Assembly (NCBI GenBank): GCA_016703545.1
Contig: JADJBX010000001.1
Location: 682,001 to 746,000, forward strand
DNA from: Candidatus Amarobacillus elongatus
GTDB taxonomy: Bacteria > Chloroflexota > Dehalococcoidia > Tepidiformales > Tepidiformaceae
Length of the DNA stretch: 64,000 bases
Direction: 5' to 3'
Below are positions 42,711-52,359 of the stretch, in pieces (position 1 is the stretch's first letter; the number at the start of each line of letters is the position of its first letter). The translations under genes and the position numbers were made by a program. Below the pieces are notes generated by a model. The model saw nothing but the letters and a program-made list of their open reading frames with translations. It ran no database searches and was not told where the DNA came from.

Positions 42711-43955
42711 TCACCAATGGACGCGCGATACGGGAGCGGAGGCGGCTTGCAGTTCGCTCACGGGCGTCGGCGAAGGCGCGGGCCGCATGCGCAGGAGGCT
42801 GTAGATGGGAGCGGGAACGCCATCGGCGAGCGCGCCCGAGAGGTACCAGAGCAGCCCGAGCGAGGCGCCGAACAGCAGGATCATGCCGGTGATGCCGACG
42901 ATATCGAGCGCGAGGCTGTCGGGGCCGGCCTGGCTGAAGATCGTATCGCCCCAGACGGCATACACGAGCAGGTTCCAGGTGCCGTGCAGGAGCACACCAG
43001 CGCCATAGCCGAGCAGGTACCTGGGGTTGCCGCGAAAGAGGCCGTAGAAGCCGAGCGCCGAAAGGCCGGAGGCGAGGCCGTGCATGGCGGCGGTGCCGGC
43101 ACGGGCGGAGGCGAACCACCACCACTCCGTGCCGATGGTGCGGTCGGCGAGGGCGTCCGGGGAGATGGCCCCGAGGCTGTTCACGAACGTTTCGAGGAGG
43201 TTGAAGCCCGTCCCGGCGAGCACGCCCCAGACGAAGCAGCGCGCGGCGTTGCCGTGGCGGAAGAAGAAAAAGCCGACGAGCATCCCCTTCCAGAACTCCT
43301 CATTGAGGGGCGCCACGATGGAGAGCGCGGAAATATCGAGGAAGATGCCCCAATGGCGCGGGAGCGCGAGCACGGCGGAATCGAGGTTGCCGGGGATGTC
43401 GTGGGCCGAGACGAGCCAGGCGGCCATGAGGCGGATGTAGAGGGAATTCACGATGCCGGCCACGGAGGTCGCGCCGATGGCGCCGTAGACGAAGCCGCTG
43501 GTCCATTCGCGCCAGCTGATCGGCCAGCACCACGGGTTTGCGCGGGTGTACCGCCCGGCGACGACGGCGGCGATTGCGAGCGAGGGGATGCTGACCATGG
43601 CGACGTTCGTGATGGGGAAGAGCCACGGGAGGCTATCGGGGTTCATCGCGATGAGCTGGCCGATGATGACGCAGAAGGGGAAGAAGGGGAGGAGGAAGGG
43701 CGCCCAGCCGAAGGGCATCGGGCCCGACGAGGTGCCGCCGAGGGCCGAGGTGGCCTGCACGACGAGGAAGCCGCCAAGCAACAGGTAGACGATAGCGCCA
43801 CCGGCGGCGGCGTTGATGAGGAAGAGCCGTTCGTCCTGGTCGGCGGTGTCGATGGAGAGGAGGACGAGGGGCCAGCCGAGGCCCGTAACGAAGGCGAACG
43901 CACCGGCGGCCGCCGCGAACCCCGCAACCGTGCTGCGGCGGCGGATGGGGGCTAC
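42711..43955 (-). CDS. PrsW family intramembrane protease
   Basis: A multi-pass membrane protein of about 410 residues. The PrsW/M82 catalytic motifs are present: NEEFWKG (the conserved Glu pair), GFNLLETF, MHGLASGLSALGFYG and LLHGTWNLLVY. About ten hydrophobic segments are visible. PrsW relatives cleave anti-sigma factors or other membrane proteins. The start is unclear: no ATG, GTG or TTG occurs in frame near the expected beginning, while GAAGGGGAG, a good ribosome site, overlaps the recF end at a position followed by ATC. A small sequence error or a rare start is possible. The end coordinate is therefore approximate. Confidence 0.8.
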   Translation of the reverse strand, partial: VAPIRRRSTVAGFAAAAGAFAFVTGLGWPLVLLSIDTADQDERLFLINAAAGGAIVYLLLGGFLVVQATSALGGTSSGPMPFGWAPFLLPFFPFCVIIGQLIAMNPDSLPWLFPITNVAMVSIPSLAIAAVVAGRYTRANPWCWPISWREWTSGFVYGAIGATSVAGIVNSLYIRLMAAWLVSAHDIPGNLDSAVLALPRHWGIFLDISALSIVAPLNEEFWKGMLVGFFFFRHGNAARCFVWGVLAGTGFNLLETFVNSLGAISPDALADRTIGTEWWWFASARAGTAAMHGLASGLSALGFYGLFRGNPRYLLGYGAGVLLHGTWNLLVYAVWGDTIFSQAGPDSLALDIVGITGMILLFGASLGLLWYLSGALADGVPAPIYSLLRMRPAPSPTPVSELQAASAPVSRVHW

Positions 43956-45118
43956 TCCCCTTCGAACCTGGTAATGGTGCCGGCGGCGACGACGAAGCGG
44001 CCGGCGGCGCGCGTCATGACGTCGCGTACGCGGTCGGGCTCGGCGGTCGTGACGATGGTCTGCTGGAAGGTGTCGAGGAACTCCATGACGCCGCGGCGGC
44101 GGCGCGCGTCCAGTTCGCTGAGGACGTCGTCGAGGAGCACGACGGGGTCGTCGCCGAGCGCGCGGCGGAGGTAGCTGGCCTCGGCGATGCGCATGGAAAG
44201 CGCCGCCGTGCGCTGCTGCGCGCGGGACCCGAAGTCGGCGGGGAGGGCGTTGATTTCGACGATGACGTCGTCGCGATGGGGGCCGACGAGGGTGGCGCCG
44301 GCGTGGATTTCGCGGGTGCGCAGGCCGGCGAGGGCGCGCAACATGCGCGCGGTCCACTCGGTCTCGTCGATCGGGCAATCGTGCTCGTCGAGGCCGCCGA
44401 CGGCGGGGCGGTAAGTCATCGAGAGGGTTTCGAGGCCGTCGCTGAGGCGGTCCATGTGGAACTGGGCCTGCGGCACAAGGTGGCCAAGGGCATCGGCGCG
44501 GGCCTGCATGATGATGCCGCCGCTGTGGGCGAGCTCCTGGTCCCAGAAGTTGAGTTCGCTGGCCGAGGCCTCGCGCGATTGGACGCGCTTGAGGAGCGAG
44601 TTGCGCTGCTGCAGCACGCGCGCGTACTTCTGCATTGCGCGCAGATACCCGCGGTCGACCTGGGAGATCATCATGTCGAGGTAGCGGCGGCGAAGGAGCG
44701 GGGGGCCGGCCGCGATGTCGATATCGAGCGTGGTGAAGAGCACGGCGGCGAGCTGGCCCACGGCCTCGGAGGCCCGTCGGGGGACGCCGTTCACGCGCAC
44801 GCGCTTGCCCGCGCGATGGCTGGCGTCGGTGGTGCGCCCGACGATGGCGACTTCGAGCATGAGGTTGCCGGCGGAGCGTTCGACCTGCGTGGCGAGGCGC
44901 GCGACGGGGAACTCGGTGTGCAGCAGGTCGCGGCGGACGAGGTCGGCGTCGCTGCTCGCGCGACTGCTGCGGAGGGTCGAGAGCAGGTAAATGGCTTCCA
45001 GGAGGTTGCTCTTGCCCTGCGCGTTGTCGCCCACGACAAGGTTTATACCGCGGTCCAAGCGGATGCGACTGCGCCCGTAGTTGCGGTAATTGACGATCTC
45101 AAGGTCGAAGATGAACAC
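43952..45118 (-). CDS. recF: DNA replication and repair protein RecF
   Basis: An SMC-like ATPase that loads RecA at gaps. Walker A is GDNAQGKSNLLEAIYLL, the signature is LSMRIAEASYLRRALGDDP and Walker B is VVLLDDVLSELDARRRRG. I start it at the GTG at 45118 (VFIFDLEIVNYRNYGR). A TATCCT element lies 11 nt before that GTG, exactly as for murA, suggesting a near-leaderless transcript. It is not next to dnaA or dnaN here, although it often is elsewhere. Confidence 0.95.
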   Translation of the reverse strand: MFIFDLEIVNYRNYGRSRIRLDRGINLVVGDNAQGKSNLLEAIYLLSTLRSSRASSDADLVRRDLLHTEFPVARLATQVERSAGNLMLEVAIVGRTTDASHRAGKRVRVNGVPRRASEAVGQLAAVLFTTLDIDIAAGPPLLRRRYLDMMISQVDRGYLRAMQKYARVLQQRNSLLKRVQSREASASELNFWDQELAHSGGIIMQARADALGHLVPQAQFHMDRLSDGLETLSMTYRPAVGGLDEHDCPIDETEWTARMLRALAGLRTREIHAGATLVGPHRDDVIVEINALPADFGSRAQQRTAALSMRIAEASYLRRALGDDPVVLLDDVLSELDARRRRGVMEFLDTFQQTIVTTAEPDRVRDVMTRAAGRFVVAAGTITRFEGE

Positions 45119-45194
45119 GGCGTATAGCAAGGATAGCCGAGATCCTTCGGCCCTGTCTCACTTTTTTTGTTTCCGAAGGAGAGTGTGCGAGCGG

Positions 45195-48100
45195 TCACAC
45201 AACCGCGGGGAGCGGCGCGGGCAGCGGCGCGACGGCGAAGAGGCGGACGCGCTCATCGAACCCCTTGAGGGCGACGCGGCCGCGATCCTCGAAGGCGAAC
45301 CCACCGGCGGCGCGCGTGCGCACAGCCTCGGAGACGAGCACCTCGCCAGGCGCGGCGCGGCCACAGACCCGCGATGCGAGGGAGACCGCGAGGCCGAAGA
45401 GGTCACCTTCGACGGGGATGGCGGAGCCGGCGTGAAGGCCCATCCGAACGTGGAGTTCACCGCCGCCCGGGGCCTCCAGGGGAAGCGCGCCTGGACGGCA
45501 CAGGCAGCGGCGAGCGCGGCGGCGGCATTGGGGAAGCTGGCGAAGGCGCCGTCGCCGAGGTGCTTCACGTACGTGCCTCCGGCAGCCGCGACCTCCGTCT
45601 GCAGAATTTCGTCGTGGCGGAGCAGGAGCGCGGCCCAGGCGTCGTCGCCGATGGAACGGATGACCGGGGTGGAATCGACGATGTCGGCGAAGAGGAAGAC
45701 GAGGTCGCGGGCGGCGCCGGGGCGGCGGGGTGGTGGTGCGGCCTCGCCAAGGCCGTGTTCGGTAGCAAAGGCGGCGGCGGCGGCCGGGGAGGCGATGCCG
45801 AGCCGTTCGAGCGCCGCGAGCGAGGCGCCGACGGTCCGCGGCGCGAGCAGGAGGTTGGCGGCAATCGCCGCGGGGTCGCGGCCGGCGGCGAATTCGAGCA
45901 GCACCTCGAAGGCGGTTTCGGACAGGCCGCCGGGGTAGAAGGACGCAGTCCCGGCGGGTGCCGGGAGCGCCATGCCGTTCGCCCGAGCGAGGTCGGCGGC
46001 TTCGGCGAGGAGGGGGCCATGCCGAGCTCGCGGGCGAGGGCCGCGCCCTCGGCGAGGGCGGACTGCGCCGCAGGGGAACCGGGGCCGGGCACGCGCGCCA
46101 GCCCGAGGAGGGCGCGCGCGAGCTCGGCCCGCGCGCCCGCCGCCCGGCATTCCGGCCACGGCGGCTTCGAAGAGTTCGCGGGCGTCCCCGGGGGAGCCGA
46201 GCAGCAGAGCGGCCTCGGCGCGGAGGCGCGCGACGGAGGACCCGGGGCCGGGAACGAAGGCGAAGCCGCCCCGCGCGGCGGTGGCGAGGAACTCGGCGGG
46301 GAATTCCGCGATCGCGGGGAGGGCGAGTGCGCGTCCGAGGTCGATGCGGGGGGCGATGGCGGCGAGGATGGTGGAGCTGGGTTCGGCGCGCCAGAAGGCG
46401 AGGCCGGGGCGCGCCTCGATCTCGGCGCGAACGGTGCCGGCCTCGCCCGAGGCCGCGCGGGCCCCGGCGAGATACGGCCACGCCCCCGCCACCCCGCTCG
46501 ATTCGGCCAGGAACGCGGCGGCGTCGAGCGATTCGGCCCACTGTCCGCGCGCGGCGCGCGCCGTCGCCAGGGCGGAGTACACGAGCGGGCCGGCCCACGA
46601 GTAGTCGGAGCGGGCGATGAGGGAGCCGGCCTCCCGGGCGAGACGCTCGGCGGCGTCGAAGTCGCCGCGGGCGGTGGCGATGGAGACCCGGCCGGCGATG
46701 GCGAACGCGGTGATCGCCCAGTCGTGGGTGGCGCGCGCGGCGGCGGCGAGCTCGATGGCGCGCTCGTCCGCCTCGTCCAGCCGGCCCATGCCGAGGAGGG
46801 CGATGGGGAGGTTCTGCATCGGCCAGCAACGGAGCCAGGGATCGTCGATCTGTTGGGCGGCGCCGCGGGTGTTGGCGAAGTGCCGGGCGGCCGCGGGCAC
46901 ATCGAGCGCGAGCAGGCTGGCGAGGCCCAGCGCGAACTCGGCGCAGGAGCAGGTAGGGTCACCGAGTTCGCGGGCGAGGTCCAATGCCTCGGTCGCGAGG
47001 GCGAGGCACTCGGGGCGGCGGGCGGCGTAGAGGCCTCGGCCCATTCGCACATGACAAGTGCGCGGGCATGGGGCTCGCGATCGCCGGCGGCGTCCATGAA
47101 TTCGCGGTACGGGCGGTCGTCGAGCGCTTCCGCGGCGAGGGCGCCGTGAGAGATGGCGCTGCGAATCCAGCCCTCGAGGGATTCGGCCCAGCCGCGGAGG
47201 TCGCCGCACTCGCGGAAGGCGTCGATGGCGTCGGCGAAGCGGGAGCGCATGCGGGGCACGTCGAGTTCGCGGTAGTGGGCGAAGGCGGAGTTGTAGAGCA
47301 GGCGGGCCCGCGCCGTGGGAGGCAGCGCCGCCGCGTACCCGGGGGCGGCGAGCGCGGCCTCGAAGTAGCGGGCGGCTTCGCCCCATGCGCCGGCGGCGAG
47401 CGCTTCGCCCCCCGCGATGGAGGCGTGGAGGCCGAGGAGGTGGGGGTCCGCAGCGGACCCCGCCTGGAGAAGGTGGTGCGCGATCGCCATCGAGGGCTCG
47501 CCGGCCTCGACCAGGCGCGCGGCGATGGCGGCATGAGCGGCGGCACGCCGGTGTGGCGGCACGGTGTCGGCGACGGCGCGGCGGACGAGCGGGTGCGCGA
47601 ACCGGAACGCCTCGCCCGCGGGCACGACGAATCGGTGGGCGAGCGCTTCATCGAGCGTCTCGAGCGCCGATTCGAGGGGAACGCTGGCAAGGAGGGTGAG
47701 CCGTTCGGGGGTGAATTCGTCGCCGGCGAGCGCGGCGAAGGCGAGGATGCGGGTCTGCTCGCCGGGCACGGCCTCCAGGCGGTGCGCGATGGCGCGCGAC
47801 AGCTCGCGAGGGAGGGGAAGGGTCGCGGGGTCGGTAGTGGCCGCGAGCTGGCCATCGCCGGCGGACAGCGCGCCCTGTTCCGCGAGCGCGGAGAGCGTTT
47901 CGAGCAGGAGCAGCGGGTTGCCGCCGGTCACGTCCTGGAGGCGGTGGAGGAGGGCGGGAGCGCAGGTGGCGCCAGTGGTTTCGCGAACAAGGTCGTTGAG
48001 GCCGATGGAGCCAAGCCCCGCGAGGGGGACATGGCAGGCGGCAGGTTCACGCCGGAGCCGTTCGAGGACGTGGGCGAGGGAATCGTCGGGCGCGGGCGGG

Positions 48101-48684
48101 CGGCACAGCGCGACGAACGCGACAGGCACGGGCTCGCCGCCGGCGGCGAGGTCGATGAGACCGGCGGCGAGGTGCAGAAACGCCTGCAGGGCGTCGGGCT
48201 CGGCCCAGTGCAGGTCGTCGATGACGAGAAGCAGGGGACGGCGGCGAGCGAGGGCGGCAACGGCGCCGGGAAGCACGCGGTGCAGGGCGGAATCGTGGCG
48301 GTACGCCCCGGGAGCGGCCACCGGGGAAGGGGCCGCGGCGGTGAGCGCCTCCAGTGCGGCGGCGGCATCGTCGCGGCTGGCGGCGGGGAGCGAAGGGAGG
48401 GCGTCGCGCAGGCGGGGAACGAGGGCGTCGGCGAAGGCGAGGTTGGGCGCATGCCCGCCTTCGAGGAAGCGGCCGGCGGCGACCTGCATGGCGGCGCTTT
48501 CGGCCAGGGACTGGAGTTCGCGGGCGAGGCGGCTCTTTCCCATGCCGGCCTCGCCGGTGATGACGGCGATGCGGGGCTCGCCGGCGCGCGCGGCATGGAG
48601 GAGGGCGCCAAGGAGCGCGACCTCGTCGTCGCGCCCGGCGAGGGTGGCGGGGATCTGCAAAGCCGTCAGTGCCGCCGCGCCCAC
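45195..48684 (-). CDS. ATPase / LuxR-HTH / adenylate-cyclase regulator (four frameshifts)
   Basis: A very large regulator, about 1,163 residues after correcting four indels. Order: an N-terminal AAA-type P-loop ATPase (ITGEAGMGKSRLARE, LLLVIDDLHWAEPDALQ), a long TPR-like helical region, a LuxR-type HTH (LSETAFEVLLEFAAGRDPAA) and a C-terminal class III nucleotide cyclase (VFLFADIVDSTPVIRSIGDD, YVKHLGDGAFASFPNA, GDLFGLAVSLASRV). The canonical asparagine of the VN-AAR motif appears as Ser (AVSLASRV). Indels lie near 47032-47040, 46126-46147, 46012-46018 and 45479-45482, the last two in G runs; correcting them gives one frame. Start at GTG 48684, with AGGAG 6 nt upstream. Ligand unknown. Confidence 0.75.
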
Positions 48685-48771
48685 CGGGAACTCCTGCCGC
48701 CCAACACTGGACGTCATCCTAGGGCGGGGCCGGGGCGCGCCTCAAGCGAGGCGCATCACAGTTTGGCGCGG

Positions 48772-49722
48772 TCAGGCCGTGGCGAAGGCGGCGCGGAGCG
48801 CGGCGCCGGCATCGTCGTGGGCCTTGCGAGCGGCATCCACGCGCGCCTGCATGCCGAAGTAGCCGTGAATGAGGCCGTCGTACCGCACACATTCGACCTG
48901 GACGCCGGCTTCCTTCATCCGTTGCGCGTACGCCTCGCCTTCGTCGCGAAGGGGGTCGTACCCGGCGGTCTGGACGAGGGCGGGGGGCAGGCCGGAGAGG
49001 TCCGGGGCGAGCAGCGGTGACGCGTACGGGTCCATGCCGTCGAGGTCGCGGGTGAGGTAGTGGCCCCAGAACCAGCGCATCGACGCCTCGGTGAGGAGGT
49101 AGCCGTTGCCGTTCTCGCGAATCGAAGGGGTGCCGTAGCTGTGGTGCGTCACGGGGTAGATGAGCATCTGGAAGCAGATGGCGGGGCCCTTGCGGTCGCG
49201 GGCCATGAGGGCGGTGACGGCGGCGAGGTTGCCGCCGGCGCTATCGCCGCCGACGGCGATGCGCGCGGGGTCGATCCCGAGGGAGGCGGCGTTGGCGGCG
49301 ACCCACGTGAACGCCTCGTACGCGTCCTCGACGGGCGCCGGGTACTTGTGCTCGGGCGCGAGGCGGTAGTCGACGGAGATGACGACGGCCTTGCTGTTCA
49401 TGCAGAGGGTGCGGCAGGCGCCATCGGCGGAGTCGATCGAGCCGATGACCCAGCCGCCGCCGTGGTAGTACACGAGCGCGGGCAACGGGCCGGCGGGCGG
49501 ATTCTCGGGGCGGTACACGCGGACGGGAATGCCGCCCCCGGGACCGGGGACGACGGTGTCCTCGGTGCTGGCGACGGGGTCGAGGGGGGCCTCGACGCGC
49601 ATCATCTCCATGAAGGCGCGGGCCTGGGGTGCATCCATCGTGCGGAAGACGGAGAGCCCGTCGGCAAGGCCGGCCTGGGCCATGGTAGCGAGGGTCGCCG
49701 CGATCTGAGGGTCGAGAGCCAT
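48772..49722 (-). CDS. Alpha/beta hydrolase of the HSL family (esterase/lipase)
   Basis: A 316-residue hydrolase of the hormone-sensitive lipase group. Oxyanion-hole motif YYHGGGWVIGS, nucleophile GGDSAGGNLAAV, the acid in PLRDEGEAYA and the histidine in GLIHGYFGM make a complete triad. The substrate is likely a short-chain ester. I start at the ATG at 49722 because GGAG lies 9 nt upstream; a further in-frame start upstream adds unlikely sequence. Confidence 0.92.
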   Translation of the reverse strand: MALDPQIAATLATMAQAGLADGLSVFRTMDAPQARAFMEMMRVEAPLDPVASTEDTVVPGPGGGIPVRVYRPENPPAGPLPALVYYHGGGWVIGSIDSADGACRTLCMNSKAVVISVDYRLAPEHKYPAPVEDAYEAFTWVAANAASLGIDPARIAVGGDSAGGNLAAVTALMARDRKGPAICFQMLIYPVTHHSYGTPSIRENGNGYLLTEASMRWFWGHYLTRDLDGMDPYASPLLAPDLSGLPPALVQTAGYDPLRDEGEAYAQRMKEAGVQVECVRYDGLIHGYFGMQARVDAARKAHDDAGAALRAAFATA

Positions 49723-49762
49723 GGGGGACATCTCCGCTGTTCGGTGTGGATGCGGAACCATA

Positions 49763-49787
49763 CTCGCTCCCCGGTATGGGGAGCGAG
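49763..49787 (-). terminator. Hairpin terminator after the LLM oxidoreductase
   Basis: CTCGCTCCCC (49763-49772) and GGGGAGCGAG (49778-49787), a 10-bp stem with a 5-nt loop, 17 nt past the stop. No T tract. Confidence 0.6.
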
Positions 49788-49803
49788 CAGGCGGCGATCA
49801 GAG

Positions 49804-50823
49804 CTAGGAGACGAGCGTGCCGAGCACCCGTTCGAGGCGCTTGAGGTCGCCCTGGGGCATGCCGATGACGGGGAGGTCGACGCCGAGCTGGCGGCGCTCC
49901 TCGATGCCAAGGGCGACGGTTTCGAGATCGCCGTAGATGGCGGTCTCATCGAGCATTTCGTCGCCCATGGCGGCCATCAGCTCGTCGTGGGTCTGGAAGG
50001 GCATGGGCTTGTGCTCTTCGCCCGCCTGGCGCATGGCCGCGACCTGCGGGCCGAAGCCGTTGCGGGTGAGCATGCGATGGTAGAAGTCGCCCATGTTGGT
50101 GACGTACCAGGAGACGGGGCCGGCGGCGAGACGCTTTGCGCGGGCCGGATCCTCGTCGATGACGGTGGTGAGGCTGGCGATGCATTCGACCGCACCGGCG
50201 TCGCGGCCGGCGCGGGCGGAGCCCTTCTGCACGGTGGCGAGGCCATCGCGGAACTTCGACTTCGGCCAGTAGATCGGCATCCAGCCGTCGGCGACTTCGC
50301 CCACGATCTGCATGCTCTTGGGGGCAATGGAGGCGATGTAAATGGGGATGTGGTTGCGCACGGGGTTGAAGAGCAGCTTGAAGCCGCGCTGCAGCTTGAA
50401 GATTTCGCCGTCGTAGAACACCTTCTCGCCCGCGATGATCAGGTTGATGATCTCGCAGTACTCCTTGATGCGCTGGAGCGGCTTCTCGAACGGCTGGCCA
50501 TGCCAGTGCTCGATGACGCGGGCGCCGGAGGTGCCGAGACCGATGATGACGCGGCCGCCGGAGAGCTCATCGAGCGTGGCGTAGGTCATGGCGAGGACCG
50601 CGGGCGAGCGGCCGTAGACGGGCGCGATGCCGGTCCCGAGCTTGATCTTCTCGGTCTGCAGGGCGACCTGCGTGAGGAGCGAGAACTGGTCGCGTCCCCA
50701 GGTCTCGGCGGTGAAGACGGCTTCGACGCCGACCTCCTCGGCGATCTTGATGCGCTGGATGAGATCCTTGGTCTGGTCCGGGGTGCCGGCGAAGCCGACG
50801 GAGAGCGCGAGGCGGCGAGCCAT
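49804..50823 (-). CDS. LLM-class (F420-dependent type) oxidoreductase
   Basis: A 339-residue TIM-barrel flavin/F420 oxidoreductase of the luciferase-like group. FTAETWGRDQFSLLTQVA, KLGTGIAPVYGRSPAVLAM, LGTSGARVIEHWHGQPF and IYIASIAPKSMQIVGEVADG are family segments. GAAGGA lies 7 nt before the ATG. Substrate not deducible; many relatives act on F420H2-dependent reactions in Actinobacteria and Chloroflexota. Confidence 0.9.
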   Translation of the reverse strand: MARRLALSVGFAGTPDQTKDLIQRIKIAEEVGVEAVFTAETWGRDQFSLLTQVALQTEKIKLGTGIAPVYGRSPAVLAMTYATLDELSGGRVIIGLGTSGARVIEHWHGQPFEKPLQRIKEYCEIINLIIAGEKVFYDGEIFKLQRGFKLLFNPVRNHIPIYIASIAPKSMQIVGEVADGWMPIYWPKSKFRDGLATVQKGSARAGRDAGAVECIASLTTVIDEDPARAKRLAAGPVSWYVTNMGDFYHRMLTRNGFGPQVAAMRQAGEEHKPMPFQTHDELMAAMGDEMLDETAIYGDLETVALGIEERRQLGVDLPVIGMPQGDLKRLERVLGTLVS

Positions 50824-50902
50824 CTGCGGGTCCTTCGTGATGAGAGTCAATCGGCGATTCTGAGGGAGATTCGAAAATCTCTCAACCGCGAGCGAACGGC
50901 AA

Positions 50903-52318
50903 TCAGGCCTGCCGCCAGTGCCGGGACGACGGGATGAATTCGTACTCCTGGTCCAGTTGGGGAACGACGGGGTGGTAGCCGGCGGCGGTGAGCCTGGCGG
51001 CGAGCGCGTCGGCGGCGTCGGGCTCACCGTGCGCGAGGAAGATGGTAGGGGGCTTGTGCGCCGCGCTCTTCACCCATTCGACCAGCCCCTCTTCGTCGGC
51101 GTGCGCGGAGAGGCCGTCGACGGAGATCCAGTGGCAGTTCACGGGGATGTCCTGGCCGTGGATGCGCATCGTGCGCTGCCCTTCGAGCAGGCGGCGGCCG
51201 CGGGTCCCGGCGGCCTGATAGCCGACGAGCACGAGCAAATTCTTGTCGTCGCCGACGAGGCGGGCGAGGTGGTGGAGGATGCGGCCGCCGGTGAGCATGC
51301 CGCTGGAGGCGATGATGATGCGCGGCCCGTCGAGGTCGTTGAGCTGCCGCGATTCGGCGACGGTGCGGTGAAGGCGCACGCCCGGCGGGAAGAGCCGCCC
51401 GCGGCGGGGTTCACCCGTGCCGGGGTCGAGTTCGCCGGAGGTGAGGTGGCGCTCGTAGATCTCGGTGACATCGGCGGCCATGGGGGAGTCGATGTGGATG
51501 GGGATGCGGGGCAGTTCGCCGCGATCCATGAGGTCATCGAGCATGAGCGTGACGAGCTGCGCGCGGGCGACGGCGAAGGCGGGGATGAGGATCGTCCCGC
51601 CGCGCCGGATGGCCGCGCCGAACGGCTTGCGGAGCTGCTCCTCGAGCGGCGCAGGGTCGTGGTGGCGGCCGCCGTAGGTGGATTCAAGGACGAGGGTGTC
51701 GCAGAGGGGCAGCGGCTCGGGGTCGATGTGGAGGGGCATGTCGTGGCGGCCGACGTCGCCGCTGAAGACGATGCGGGTGTGCCCGTGCTCGCGCGGGGTT
51801 TGGACCTGGACATGCGCCGAGCCAAGGATGTGGCCCGCGTTATGGAAGGTGGCGGCGAAGCCCCCGGGCAGGTCGACTTCGCGGCCATACGGTACAGGGC
51901 GAAGGTGGCGGAGAGCGTTCTCAACGTCGCGCGTGTTGAAGAGCGGGAGGGCCGGGTGGTGCTTGCTGAAGCCCTTGCGGTTGGCGAAGTCGGCGTCCTC
52001 CTCCTGCAGCTTGGCGGCGTCCATGAGGACGATGGGGGCGAGTTCGGCGGTCGCGCGGGTGCAGTAGATGGGGCCGCGGAAGCCATCGCGGACGAACCGG
52101 GGGAGGTAGCCGCAGTGGTCGATGTGGGCGTGGGTGAGGATGAGCGAATCGACGGCGCGGGGGTCGAAGCCGGTGCGCCGCCAGTTCATTTCGCGGAGGT
52201 TCTTGAGGCCCTGGAACAGCCCGCAATCGACGAGTGCCTGGTGCTGCCCCGCGGTGAGAAGGAAGCGGGAGCCGGTCACCGTTCCCGCGCCGCCGTGGAA
52301 TCCAAGTGTGAGCGTCAC
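50903..52318 (-). CDS. MBL-fold beta-CASP ribonuclease (CPSF-73/YSH1-like)
   Basis: A 471-residue metallo-beta-lactamase with a beta-CASP insert. The metal site is LILTHAHIDHCGYLP with GHILGSAHVQV and VFSGDVGRHD; beta-CASP motifs include STYGGRHHD, PAFAVARAQL, DSPMAADVT and the C-terminal DGLSAHADEEGL and FLAHGEPDAADAL. Such enzymes process or degrade RNA. It lies alone, 80 nt from the LLM gene. Confidence 0.93.
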   Translation of the reverse strand: MTLTLGFHGGAGTVTGSRFLLTAGQHQALVDCGLFQGLKNLREMNWRRTGFDPRAVDSLILTHAHIDHCGYLPRFVRDGFRGPIYCTRATAELAPIVLMDAAKLQEEDADFANRKGFSKHHPALPLFNTRDVENALRHLRPVPYGREVDLPGGFAATFHNAGHILGSAHVQVQTPREHGHTRIVFSGDVGRHDMPLHIDPEPLPLCDTLVLESTYGGRHHDPAPLEEQLRKPFGAAIRRGGTILIPAFAVARAQLVTLMLDDLMDRGELPRIPIHIDSPMAADVTEIYERHLTSGELDPGTGEPRRGRLFPPGVRLHRTVAESRQLNDLDGPRIIIASSGMLTGGRILHHLARLVGDDKNLLVLVGYQAAGTRGRRLLEGQRTMRIHGQDIPVNCHWISVDGLSAHADEEGLVEWVKSAAHKPPTIFLAHGEPDAADALAARLTAAGYHPVVPQLDQEYEFIPSSRHWRQA

Positions 52319-52359
52319 GGGCTCATCGTGTCGGGCCCGGCGCCGCCCGGCAAGGGACG

